This document shows, piece by piece, positions 8,011 through 16,078 of a DNA stretch of 16,428 nucleotides. The translations under genes were made by a program, and so were the position numbers. The stretch is from the NCBI GenBank assembly GCA_023400335.1, contig JAEXFF010000232.1, positions 1 through 16,428 of the forward strand. Direction: 5' to 3'. The stretch's first letter is position 1; each line of letters begins with the position of its first letter. Under the pieces are notes generated by a model. The model ran no database searches, was not told the origin of the DNA, and was given only the letters and a program-made list of their open reading frames with translations. Source of the stretch: Bacteroidota bacterium (GTDB lineage Bacteria; Bacteroidota; Bacteroidia; Bacteroidales; Marinifilaceae).

Positions 8011-8164
8011 GGAAGTAGGAGGATACCGGACTTCCAAAAGAAGCGTCCGGAAAGAATGTTCGGGGCACGATACCTGTTGTCTTACTCATGCCCTCTAAAG
8101 GGGCATAAATCTATGCCTTAAACAATCTTTCCGGACGTTTTCCGTATACTGTTGCGTTCGCAAC
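8011..8164. promoter_or_regulatory. convergent rsmD/gcvP gap with nested, mutually exclusive hairpins
   Basis: The gap (7973-8175) has no gene but many inverted repeats. The main stem pairs 8040-8060 with 8121-8141: 21 positions with one mismatch and two G-T pairs, core CGTCCGGAAAGA/TCTTTCCGGACG. Inside it are ATGCCC/GGGCAT (8088-8105) and GGCAT/ATGCC (8102-8116), which compete with each other. To the left, CCGGACTTC (8026-8034) can pair with GAA-GC-GTCCGG (8040-8050), competing with the main stem, and GGAAGT (8011-8016) with ACTTCC (8030-8035). To the right, GTTGC/GCAAC (8151-8164) stands alone. It probably acts as a bidirectional terminator; an RNA switch or small RNA is possible. Confidence 0.5.
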
Positions 8165-8175
8165 CGCTACTTTAA

Positions 8176-11064
8176 CTATATATCAGCTTCTTCATAAAGA
8201 GCTTGACAGGAACAAATCAAATTCCGGTCCCCATAACCATCATCTACACGTCCCACTTGCGGCCAGAATTTATTTTCAGCCACCCAACACAAAGGATAAG
8301 CTGCTTTACTGCGCGGATAAGCATGTGTCCATTCATTAGCAGTCAGCACCTTATGGGTATGAGGAGCATTTTTCAAGACATTATCCGTTTTGTCAGCCTT
8401 ACCTTCTCCTATTTCCAGAATTTCATCCCGTATCGTCTTCAGCGCTTCGATAAAACGGTCCAATTCTTCTTTCGGTTCACTTTCGGTAGGTTCTACCATT
8501 AAAGTACCGTGAACGGGGAAAGACAAGGTAGGAGCATGGAAACCGAAATCCATCAGTCGTTTGGCAATATCCAGATCTGATATTCCGTATTCTTTATTAA
8601 AAGACGTACAATCCCATATCATTTCATGCCCGACGCGGCCTTTACTACCTTTATACAAAATCTTAAACCCAAGTTTTTCAAAAGAAGATGCCAAATAATT
8701 CGCATTCAGAATGGCCATCTGAGTAACCATTTTCAATCCTTCACCTCCCAGCATCAACAAATAACCGTAAGTAATAGGTATTAAGCTTACGGACCCGTAA
8801 GGAGAAGCCGCAACAGCATGTATCCCTTTATCTCCACCGGTTTTTACAACGGAATGGGTCGGTAAAAAGTCCACTAAATGAGCTGCTGCACAAATCGGGC
8901 CTACCCCCGGACCTCCTCCTCCGTGAGGCATGGCAAACGTCTTATGCAGATTCAAATGGCAGATATCTGCTCCGATAGTGCCTGGACTTGTCAAACCGCA
9001 TTGTCCGTTCATATTGGCCCCGTCCATAAACAGTAACCCACCGTTTTCGTGGACAATCTTTGCCAATTCTTTGATAGATTCTTCAAAAATACCGTGAGTA
9101 GAGGGGTAAGTAATCATGGCTCCTGCCAGTTGATCTTTATGGGCTACCGCTTTTGTCCTGAAATCTTCAACATCGATATTCCCTTCAGAAGTACTCGCTA
9201 CAACCAATAAATTAAAACCAGCCATAGTGCAGGAAGCCGGATTCGTTCCGTGGGCAGAAGCCGGAATCAGCATTACGTTACGATGCGCTTCTCCCCTGGA
9301 AATATGATATTGGCGAATTACCATCAATGAAGCATACTCACCGGCAGCCCCGGAATTCGGTTGTAAGCTGCAACCGGCAAAACCGGTTACTTTTGCCAGC
9401 ATGGCTTCCGTTTCCTGTATCATTTGCTGATATCCCTCTGCCTGAGATACAGGCACAAAAGGATGTATGGCTCCAAATTCAGGCCAGGATAAAGGTAACA
9501 TTTCAACAGCAGCATTTAGTTTCATCGTACAAGATCCTAAAGAGATCATGGATGTAGCCAAAGAAATATCCCTTCTTTCGAGATTTTTCATATAACGCAT
9601 CATGGCCGTCTCAGAATGGTATAATTTAAATACCGGTTCATTCAGGAAATCATCGTCCCGGATCATCTCCGGATCCAACACCGTCCGTTCATCCAAAAAT
9701 TCAGCATGTTCCGCCTTTTTACCTGCAGCTTCTGCAAAAATCCGGATAATAGTATTGATTTCAGCTTCGTTAATCTTTTCGTCAGTAGACAACCCCACTG
9801 CAGCTCCGCCACAGCAACAATCACTATAATGTAAATTGATTTTCTTTTCCAATGCCCGATCGCGGATATCTTCCACCTTTACCCCATTGGGTAAATTGAA
9901 CCGGAGTGTATCGAAAAACTTTTCATTTTTAAGCGTATAACCGTATTTCTGTATTTCCTCAGCCAGGATAACTGCTGCAGAATGAATGTGTTTGGCAATT
10001 CTTTCCAGACCTTCTTTTCCGTGATAAACAGCATAAAAACCAGCCATCGTAGCATCCAAAGCCTTGGCCGTACAAATATTAGAAGAAGCCTTTTCCCGTT
10101 TAATATGCTGTTCACGGGTCTGCAGAGCCAGTCGTAAAGCTTTATTTCCCTGTGCGTCAATTGTCACCCCAATGATACGCCCCGGTATATTCCGTTTGTA
10201 TTCTTCCCGGGTAGCCATATAGGCAGCACTGGGACCACCGTATCCCATAGGGATTCCGAAACGCTGTGTGGAACCGACTGCAATGTCTGCTCCCCATTCT
10301 CCCGGAGGTGTCAATAATACTAAACTCATAATATCAGCATCCGCTGTTACCAAAACTCCGTTTTCATGTGCTTTGTCAACAAACGCTTTATAATCCCGTA
10401 CCTGCCCGTCTGCTGCAGGGTATTGTATTATAGCACCGAATATTTCCGGCGTAAACTCAAAAGAGGCATAATCCCCATATACCAACTCTATACCGAATGG
10501 AGCTGAACGGGTAATCAAAACATCTTTTACCTGAGGGAACACCTGATTATCTACAAATAATTTATTGGCACCACTCTTTTTCTTATCCTTGTTCCTCAAG
10601 GCAAACATCATTTGCATCGCTTCAGCTGCAGCCGTTGCCTCATCCAATAGAGAACAATTGGTAATTTCCATTCCTGTCAACTCCAATATCACTGTCTGGA
10701 AATTCAACAAAGCTTCCAAACGTCCCTGAGATACCTCTGCCTGATAAGGAGTATAGGATGTATACCAAGCCGGATTTTCCAAGATATTCCGGATAATCAC
10801 AGCCGGAGATATAGTATCATAGTATCCTTGCCCGATAAAAGACCGATAAATCTTATTTTTTGCAGCCACTTCCCGGATACGGTTAAAAAATTCAGCTTCA
10901 GTAAGCGGTGCGGGTAAATCCAAGTTCCCCTTTAATCGTATAGACTCAGGAACTGTCTGTTCAATCAATTCCTCTAAAGAATGCACCCCGACAACCTTTA
11001 ACATCTCATCGATGTCTTCAGGACGAGGCCCGATATGCCTCCATAAAAATTTTTCTGTTGCCAT
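8176..11064 (-). CDS. gcvP: glycine dehydrogenase (decarboxylating), P-protein of the glycine cleavage system
   Basis: Decarboxylates glycine with pyridoxal phosphate and passes the aminomethyl group to the lipoyl arm of GcvH; cytoplasmic. The 962 residues are the full single-chain form (both halves fused), as in E. coli and plants, not the split P1/P2 form. The PLP lysine is K708 in LHKTFAMPHGGGGPG, a glycine-rich loop of the family. The N-terminal RHIGPRPEDIDEML and the central SLGSCTMKLNA are also diagnostic. Start at 11064 (MATEKFLWRHIGP) fits the family. It has its own promoter and stands alone: gcvT and gcvH are not in this window, so the subunits are encoded elsewhere. No glycine riboswitch-like leader is apparent; the leader is only about 45 nt. 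Confidence 0.97.
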   Translation of the reverse strand: MATEKFLWRHIGPRPEDIDEMLKVVGVHSLEELIEQTVPESIRLKGNLDLPAPLTEAEFFNRIREVAAKNKIYRSFIGQGYYDTISPAVIIRNILENPAWYTSYTPYQAEVSQGRLEALLNFQTVILELTGMEITNCSLLDEATAAAEAMQMMFALRNKDKKKSGANKLFVDNQVFPQVKDVLITRSAPFGIELVYGDYASFEFTPEIFGAIIQYPAADGQVRDYKAFVDKAHENGVLVTADADIMSLVLLTPPGEWGADIAVGSTQRFGIPMGYGGPSAAYMATREEYKRNIPGRIIGVTIDAQGNKALRLALQTREQHIKREKASSNICTAKALDATMAGFYAVYHGKEGLERIAKHIHSAAVILAEEIQKYGYTLKNEKFFDTLRFNLPNGVKVEDIRDRALEKKINLHYSDCCCGGAAVGLSTDEKINEAEINTIIRIFAEAAGKKAEHAEFLDERTVLDPEMIRDDDFLNEPVFKLYHSETAMMRYMKNLERRDISLATSMISLGSCTMKLNAAVEMLPLSWPEFGAIHPFVPVSQAEGYQQMIQETEAMLAKVTGFAGCSLQPNSGAAGEYASLMVIRQYHISRGEAHRNVMLIPASAHGTNPASCTMAGFNLLVVASTSEGNIDVEDFRTKAVAHKDQLAGAMITYPSTHGIFEESIKELAKIVHENGGLLFMDGANMNGQCGLTSPGTIGADICHLNLHKTFAMPHGGGGPGVGPICAAAHLVDFLPTHSVVKTGGDKGIHAVAASPYGSVSLIPITYGYLLMLGGEGLKMVTQMAILNANYLASSFEKLGFKILYKGSKGRVGHEMIWDCTSFNKEYGISDLDIAKRLMDFGFHAPTLSFPVHGTLMVEPTESEPKEELDRFIEALKTIRDEILEIGEGKADKTDNVLKNAPHTHKVLTANEWTHAYPRSKAAYPLCWVAENKFWPQVGRVDDGYGDRNLICSCQALYEEADI

Positions 11065-11116
11065 GCCTTATGATTTATTATTTTCTATTTTGAAAACGTT
11101 TTAAATTTCGCGACTG

Positions 11117-11147
11117 TAAAATTAACGATAATTATCATAGGGACAAA
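11117..11147 (-). promoter_or_regulatory. promoter of gcvP
   Basis: Read on the minus strand: TTTG (11147-11144), a 19-nt spacer, TAATTTTA (11124-11117), one base off TAnnTTTG. Predicted start near 11110. The -33 element lies inside the T-rich tract following the GH92 terminator hairpin. Confidence 0.6.
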
Positions 11148-11224
11148 AAGAAAAAACAAAAAACAAAAAGGGAACAGAAAAGACAATCTGGAATTTTTCT
11201 ATTGCTCTTCTGCTTCCCTTTTAA
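11148..11224 (-). terminator. terminator downstream of GH92
   Basis: On the minus strand AAAAGGGAAGCAGAAGAGCAAT (arm near 11203-11224) pairs imperfectly, with a bulged G and small gaps, with ATTGTCTTTTCTGTTCCCTTTT near 11165-11187, followed by TTTGTTTTTTGTTTTT. It isolates GH92 from gcvP. Confidence 0.65.
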
Positions 11225-11239
11225 ACTCATCCATCATAA

Positions 11240-11275
11240 AACAGGGAGTTTACTACTTTCATTGCAAGAACTCCC
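11240..11275 (-). terminator. additional hairpin 3' of GH92
   Basis: GGGAGTT (11244-11250) and AACTCCC (11269-11275), seven perfect pairs around an 18-nt loop. On the minus strand it is followed by TGTTTTA. It lies 24 nt after the GH92 stop and could be a first, weaker terminator. Confidence 0.35.
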
Positions 11276-11298
11276 CTAAATTGCAACCGATTATCTCC

Positions 11299-13599
11299 TC
11301 AGCTCTTCCCTTGTGAATTTTCAGTTCCCCACTGCTTATTAGGCGTTTCTCCCATCTCTAATTCAAGCACCCCGCCTTTCATAATATCGGCATGAGAAAT
11401 AAAAGCCCGGTTATATAATTTGCCATTCAAACGGGCAGCTTGTATATATTTACATTTTCCGGAGCATCCTTTTGCCAGGAGAGTAAAAGTCTTTCCGTCC
11501 GGTAAGCTGATGTCTACGCGGGGAAAAACCGGACTACTGATCGCATATTCTCCGGAAACAGGATTTACCGGATAAAAACCCATAGCCGTAAAAACATACC
11601 AGGCACACAACGCTCCTCCGTCCTCATCCCCAGGCAGGCCGCCAGGCCGGTCATCAAACCATAATTCTGCCAGCTGCCGTGTACGGTACTGGGTTTTCCA
11701 AGGAGCACCGGCATAATTATACAGATAAGGGATATGGAAAGCCGGTTCATTTCCGACAGGGACCATTCCATGCAGTCCGGTAGCATCCGGCATCCGTCCC
11801 ATAAATTGCCATTTATCAATGACCGATGGTTCATTGAACACTTCATCCAAACGCTTTACAAATTTTTTGTCCCCTCCCATTAGCTTAATCAAAGCCGGGA
11901 TATCATGCTGCACATGAAAAACATGTACACAGGCATTTACTTCGGCAAAATAACTTCTTGCACCAAACCCGTCACATAATTGCGGGTCAAAGTTTTCTAT
12001 CCACTCACCCTTTTCATTTTTAGGAGCAAAATATCCGATAGCTGCATTCCAAAGATTGAGATAATTCCGGGACCGTTTCATCAACATTTTATAATCCTCT
12101 TGTTTTCCCACTGCCTTTGCTAACTGGGCCAGACACCAGTCGTCATAACTTTGTTCCAAAGTAACGGATACCGCCTGCCTTTTTTCCCATTTATGATCTA
12201 CATAAGCGTAAGGCTCATCTTCTCCGGGCGCCAGGGCCGGGAAATACCCTTTCTCGGCATAGAAACGGTCCAGTTCACTTGCCGGTCCGGAACGCCAGGG
12301 AACCATAGTTCCCTCCAAGGCATTTTTACGTATACCTTCGTAAGCTTTCTCCAGATCAAAATTCCGGATTCCCTTTTGATAAGCTTCTGCAAACAAACTG
12401 GCAGTGTGATTCCCAATCATGGGTTCACCTTTCCAAACAGCCGCCCAGGAACCCACCCAATCTCCGCTCCATTCTGTCAACTCGGGGAAATTAGGCATCC
12501 ACCCCCATTGTTTATACATTTCAACATAAGATTGAAGCATATCCGCTTTCCGGTCCGGCTCCAATATCATTCCTAAAGCATGCAAATTACGGTAAGTATC
12601 CCATATCCAATCATCATTATAAAAAGACCGGCCCTTATCTTCATGTATACGGCGGTCAAAACCACTGTAATACTGCCCATCCTCTGAAAAGTTCACCATT
12701 CTCTCATATGTACGGTATAAACAGGTATAAAAAATTCTTTTCTCCCGTTCACTCCCCCCTTCGACCTTAATTTTTGACAAGGCCTCTTCCCATATCCGAC
12801 GAGAGGTTTTTTCCACCTCTTCAAATGTTTTTCCCCTGGTCTCCCGCTCCAGATTTTTCCTGGCCTGCTCTACACTGATAAAAGAGATTCCAACCCGGAT
12901 TTCAGCTTTTGCCAAAGACCCGCTGCATAACCATCCTCCGATATCTTTTCCTTTTACATTCAGGGAATCCCGAATATTCTTTTCTTTCCAGGTCCCTGCT
13001 GCTGCATAAGGTTGATCTATTTCCGCATAAAAATACTGACGAGCATACTCTACAGCTTCCCAGCCACTGACAACCTGACGGTTTTCGATGTTCAGTTCTC
13101 CTTCTCCCCGAATACGAAAGAGTACGTTAGCCGGCTGCCCCTGAGGATAATTAAAACGGAAAAGACAAGTCTGCTCTGTAGTTGTCCACTCTGCCTCTAT
13201 ACCAAAATCTTCCAAAAACACTTTGTGTTTCCACGGATGCAATATTTCCCGGTCGTGATCGTAAAACGAACGGTTCTCTTTAAATCCGGTCTTTAGCTTT
13301 CCCGCCGTCGGCATTATAGAAGTAACCTCTCCCAGACGGTAACGGGGCATATTTAAAGTAATACCATACAAATGATCCGATAAATATCTGTCATTTAAAC
13401 GGGGCTCTGTCAAGGGATAAATCCTTACCATAGAATGGGGACGATGTACCTGAGGTACAACCGTCGTCAACAAAGGCGCCACTCCCCCGATATTCGGATC
13501 TACATATTTTCCGACACCGGTTTCCTCCCGGCAGGCGGTTAAAATTCCCCAGCCGATACAACTTACGAATACGATATTCCAAAACTTATTTTTCATCAT
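11299..13599 (-). CDS. GH92 alpha-mannosidase-like lipoprotein, divergent active-site segment
   Basis: Glycoside hydrolase family 92: Ca-dependent inverting exo-alpha-mannosidases used by gut Bacteroidota on N-glycans and mannans. 766 residues. The N-terminus is a lipoprotein signal (ILTAC, Cys 23); CREE after the cleavage site resembles a Bacteroidota surface-export signal, so it is probably on the outer face of the outer membrane. Family marks: YVDPNIGG near the N-terminus; LYRTYERM; WDTYRNLHALGMI; GNEPAFHIPYLYNYAG; GDEDGGALCAWYVFTAMG. E553 (in FAEVNACVHVFHVQHD) aligns with the catalytic acid, and D658/D660 with the base pair, matching the D-x-D spacing known for BT3990. The usual EGNAWQY is EVNACVH here and GQMSAWY is GALCAWY, so specificity may differ. 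Divergent from an AraC gene. A G7 tract on the coding strand lies about 31-37 nt before the ATG. Confidence 0.9.
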   Translation of the reverse strand: MMKNKFWNIVFVSCIGWGILTACREETGVGKYVDPNIGGVAPLLTTVVPQVHRPHSMVRIYPLTEPRLNDRYLSDHLYGITLNMPRYRLGEVTSIMPTAGKLKTGFKENRSFYDHDREILHPWKHKVFLEDFGIEAEWTTTEQTCLFRFNYPQGQPANVLFRIRGEGELNIENRQVVSGWEAVEYARQYFYAEIDQPYAAAGTWKEKNIRDSLNVKGKDIGGWLCSGSLAKAEIRVGISFISVEQARKNLERETRGKTFEEVEKTSRRIWEEALSKIKVEGGSEREKRIFYTCLYRTYERMVNFSEDGQYYSGFDRRIHEDKGRSFYNDDWIWDTYRNLHALGMILEPDRKADMLQSYVEMYKQWGWMPNFPELTEWSGDWVGSWAAVWKGEPMIGNHTASLFAEAYQKGIRNFDLEKAYEGIRKNALEGTMVPWRSGPASELDRFYAEKGYFPALAPGEDEPYAYVDHKWEKRQAVSVTLEQSYDDWCLAQLAKAVGKQEDYKMLMKRSRNYLNLWNAAIGYFAPKNEKGEWIENFDPQLCDGFGARSYFAEVNACVHVFHVQHDIPALIKLMGGDKKFVKRLDEVFNEPSVIDKWQFMGRMPDATGLHGMVPVGNEPAFHIPYLYNYAGAPWKTQYRTRQLAELWFDDRPGGLPGDEDGGALCAWYVFTAMGFYPVNPVSGEYAISSPVFPRVDISLPDGKTFTLLAKGCSGKCKYIQAARLNGKLYNRAFISHADIMKGGVLELEMGETPNKQWGTENSQGKS

Positions 13600-13816
13600 T
13601 CTTATTTTTAATCACACCGTTCAAGGCCATCCCCCCCTGTCCCACTTTTGCCCGGATACTTCCGCACTCTTTTTCTTTGTAAGACAATAATACAAGATAT
13701 TTAGTCAACAAACTAATGAAATAATGACAGAAACCAATAAAATATTGAAACCTATTTTTTGTTAAAACTATTGACTATGAGCAATTGAGACATTATATTT
13801 GTATAAAAGTTTTTCT
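13600..13816. promoter_or_regulatory. divergent GH92/araC control region
   Basis: Contains the araC promoter (13771-13801), a short palindrome TTAGT-caacaa-ACTAA (13701-13716) that could be an operator, and a C7 run at 13631-13637 in the GH92 leader. No convincing consensus promoter was found for GH92 on the minus strand, which fits with a need for an activator. The operator role is inferred. Confidence 0.4.
13771..13801 (+). promoter_or_regulatory. promoter of the AraC-type regulator gene
   Basis: TTG (13771-13773), a 20-nt spacer, and TATATTTG (13794-13801), an exact -7 element. Predicted start is near 13808, only about 9 nt before the ATG at 13817, so the mRNA would have almost no leader. 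Confidence 0.7.
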
Positions 13817-14695
13817 ATGAAATATGTACTAAAAGAAATAACACCCCTCGAAAAAAATAGTTTATTCTGGATCAGGTATCATCCGAATCACCGGTTGAAT
13901 TTTCCCTTGCACTTCCACGACGAATACGAACTATGTCTGATGGAACATATATGCGGGAAAAGGACTGTCGGAAATCTTGTCGAAGACTTCGGGAAATCGG
14001 ACTTATCGTTAATCGGACCGGATGTTTTACATTGCTATAAAAGAGGAGAGGATTACAAAGACACTGTTTGTGAAGGAATTATTATTCAATTCGGGAAAAA
14101 TCTTTTGCATTCTGATATTTTAAATACTCATCAATTCAGGGATATAAAAAATTTACTGGAAAAAGCTGCTGTAGGAATTCAGTTTTCGGAAAAAGCAACG
14201 GCCAGTGTGAGAGAAAAACTGTATAAATTGGTGGAACTGAAAGATTTCAGCAGCGTAATTCTCTTTTTCGAAATTCTGAACGAATTAGCTGTATCGGAAA
14301 ATCAGAGGGTTCTTATCCCGGCAAAACTGGAAGACTGTGGAGAGATTTCGATACAACAAAGCCGGCGCATTAATAAAATTATGCAATATGTTGAAAGTCA
14401 TTATCAGCAAAAAATAACGCTGGAACAAATCGGAGCTTTAATCGGGATGTCCCCTTCTTCTGTAAGCCGATTCTTTAAACAACGTACACGACACCGGTTT
14501 TGGGATTATCTCAATAACTACCGGGTAAAAAAAGCAACTAAAATGCTCATGGAAACGAATCATTCCGTTTCAGAAATATGTTATGAATGCGGGTTCAATA
14601 ATATTTCGAATTTTAACCGCGTATTTAAAGAAAAAATGCAATTTACACCCAGCGACTACCGTAAAAAGATAAAAGACTCGACTATCCCCCTTTAA
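13817..14695 (+). CDS. AraC-family transcriptional regulator
   Basis: DNA-binding activator or repressor of 292 residues. The N-terminal ligand domain is a cupin with FPLHFHDEYELCL (29-41) and SLIGPDVLHCY (64-74), as in sugar-sensing AraC proteins. The C-terminal 100 residues hold two helix-turn-helix units: ITLEQIGALIGMSPSSVSRF and HSVSEICYECGFNNISNFNR, ending in FKEKMQFTPSDYRKK. The ATG at 13817 is chosen because an upstream in-frame TTG at 13799 lies inside the -7 promoter element and cannot be translated from that promoter. It is divergent from the GH92 gene, its likely target, and convergent with the unnamed lipoprotein gene. Inducer unknown; a mannose-containing sugar is a guess from context. 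Confidence 0.92.
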   Translation: MKYVLKEITPLEKNSLFWIRYHPNHRLNFPLHFHDEYELCLMEHICGKRTVGNLVEDFGKSDLSLIGPDVLHCYKRGEDYKDTVCEGIIIQFGKNLLHSDILNTHQFRDIKNLLEKAAVGIQFSEKATASVREKLYKLVELKDFSSVILFFEILNELAVSENQRVLIPAKLEDCGEISIQQSRRINKIMQYVESHYQQKITLEQIGALIGMSPSSVSRFFKQRTRHRFWDYLNNYRVKKATKMLMETNHSVSEICYECGFNNISNFNRVFKEKMQFTPSDYRKKIKDSTIPL

Positions 14696-14700
14696 ATGAA

Positions 14701-14788
14701 AAATTGACATCATATCCTGAAAAAGCTTTTCAATCCGATACTGTTCCGGGTATCCAAAAGAAAAAAGCTTTTTCAGGATTTACAATTT
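14701..14788. terminator. bidirectional terminator formed by a long perfect inverted repeat
   Basis: ATCCTGAAAAAGCTTTT (14714-14730) pairs perfectly over 17 bp with AAAAGCTTTTTCAGGAT (14763-14779). The 32-nt loop contains GATAC/GTATC. Outer copies AAATTG (14701-14706) and CAATTT (14783-14788) also match. It lies between two convergent stops; its right edge overlaps the stop codon of the lipoprotein gene. Confidence 0.75.
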
Positions 14789-16031
14789 ATTTACGATTCC
14801 ATAAAGTTTTTATAGTCTCCTCAACCCCCATTCCCTGCGGACATTTTTCACTGGGAGTATTCCCCCTGCATGTCTTGGGATCTGCGGAATTTCCGGTCGA
14901 AATCACACGGGCCACAGGCATCTCCAGATGCCCATTCGGATCATTCTCCCTCAGCCAATCATAAGCATATTTCAACCATTGCTGCCGGTAAGCAGAGGAC
15001 TGTAAATAAAACCAGGTGATCTCATCATATCCCCACACATAATGATCTTTTACATTTGCAAGCCCGGGATGATCACTTATTCCAAAATTATCAAATTCTA
15101 CTAAATAAGGCAAAGCTTCGCAACTCCAGCCGGAGGGCGTAATACACCCCAGGCTTCTTCCGTACAAAGCATCCAAATGCCCCATTTCCAGCATGCCTTC
15201 CATCGGTTTTTCCGGAATTTCTTTAATACGTAACGGAAAAGAATTAAAATCCAGCAGACTCACTCCCCCCGCTAACATACCTCCCGACGGAGTATGAGCA
15301 TCAAAGAGCACCCAATGCCGACGGGCGTGCTGACGGGCATAATCCCGAACCTTTTTCAAAAAGCTCTGCCAGGTCTCGAAATCCGGATCATTCATCCCGA
15401 TTAAAGCCACTTGTCCTAAATGAACAGCTTCACATCCGATTTGAATGTAAGAACCGATCAGATACATAAACCACAACTGGGTTTCGACACGGGTAATATC
15501 CGGTACACTACTCCCTTCCCCCCACAATCCGACGTATTTACCTTCGGGATTTAACATCATCTCGTACGAAAAATTCCGCTCCTCTACCGGCAAACCCAAC
15601 GCTATAAAAACCCAATCCGGAATTCTAAGCAGGTTCACTTCCCGGGTAACCGCTTCAAAAGTTCCGGCCTGAAAAATGACGTCTTTATCAAAAGCATGTA
15701 CTTTTTCAATCAATTGACGGGCTCCCCGCCAAAAAGCCGGATCATTTAACACTTGTTCCCCTCCCCAGCGGTAAATAGAACGGCCGATAAATTTAGCTCC
15801 TGTATTTTTGATCAGCCGGATATCGTCTTCCTTATTCGGATATGCTCCATCATTACAAAAAGGATCAACTGTCAAAAATTCAGCCATAGTTACAGCCCGG
15901 CCTAAATAGTTTTCCAACACCGGCCGGCTGATACCTCCGTCAAATTGCCAGGCCTTTTCCGAAGCGGAAGTGCAACTTCCGCATAAAAAGACCATCCCTA
16001 AACTGATAACAATTATTTCTCTGATTCTCAT
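14787..16031 (-). CDS. unnamed-family lipoprotein, probable (beta/alpha)8-type glycan-active enzyme
   Basis: I do not recognise a named family. 414 residues. The N-terminus is a lipoprotein signal peptide (LCGSC, Cys 20; Cys at -3 is not the usual Leu), so a membrane-attached periplasmic or surface protein. The body alternates hydrophobic strands with acidic or aromatic motifs: GGISRPVLENYLGRAVT (32-48), FIGRSIYRWGGE (81-92), FQAGTFEAV (120-128), VHLGQVALIG (203-212), LFDAHTPSGG (242-251), SGWSCEALPYLVEFDNFG (300-317), and VWGYDEITWF (332-341). This pattern is like a TIM-barrel hydrolase. Candidate catalytic acids are E40, E126, E312, D314, D336 and E337. A paralogue precedes it by 47 nt in the same direction. 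Function is unknown; the context (GH92, AraC) suggests glycan processing. Confidence 0.8.
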   Translation of the reverse strand: MRIREIIVISLGMVFLCGSCTSASEKAWQFDGGISRPVLENYLGRAVTMAEFLTVDPFCNDGAYPNKEDDIRLIKNTGAKFIGRSIYRWGGEQVLNDPAFWRGARQLIEKVHAFDKDVIFQAGTFEAVTREVNLLRIPDWVFIALGLPVEERNFSYEMMLNPEGKYVGLWGEGSSVPDITRVETQLWFMYLIGSYIQIGCEAVHLGQVALIGMNDPDFETWQSFLKKVRDYARQHARRHWVLFDAHTPSGGMLAGGVSLLDFNSFPLRIKEIPEKPMEGMLEMGHLDALYGRSLGCITPSGWSCEALPYLVEFDNFGISDHPGLANVKDHYVWGYDEITWFYLQSSAYRQQWLKYAYDWLRENDPNGHLEMPVARVISTGNSADPKTCRGNTPSEKCPQGMGVEETIKTLWNRK

Positions 16032-16078
16032 ATCTTCAACAGACTATTTTTAATTTACATTTTAGCTTTACAGCTGTT

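Noticed and set aside
11065..11110. Glycine riboswitch before gcvP
   Set aside because: The predicted leader is only about 45 nt and AT-rich, too short for a glycine aptamer.
12151..12576. Long plus-strand frame (141 codons) opposite GH92
   Set aside because: A shadow of the strong GH92 coding frame; no motif or start context. The same applies to the frames antisense to gcvP and the phosphohexomutase.
11299..13599. GH92 as an inactive homologue
   Set aside because: The substitutions in EGNAWQY first suggested loss of activity, but E553, D658 and D660 are retained at the expected spacing.
13799..13816. TTG start for the AraC regulator
   Set aside because: The TTG is part of the -7 promoter element and upstream of the predicted transcription start.
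14704..14964. Plus-strand 86-codon frame after araC
   Set aside because: It overlaps the inverted-repeat terminator and the antisense end of the lipoprotein gene; the peptide has no recognisable features.
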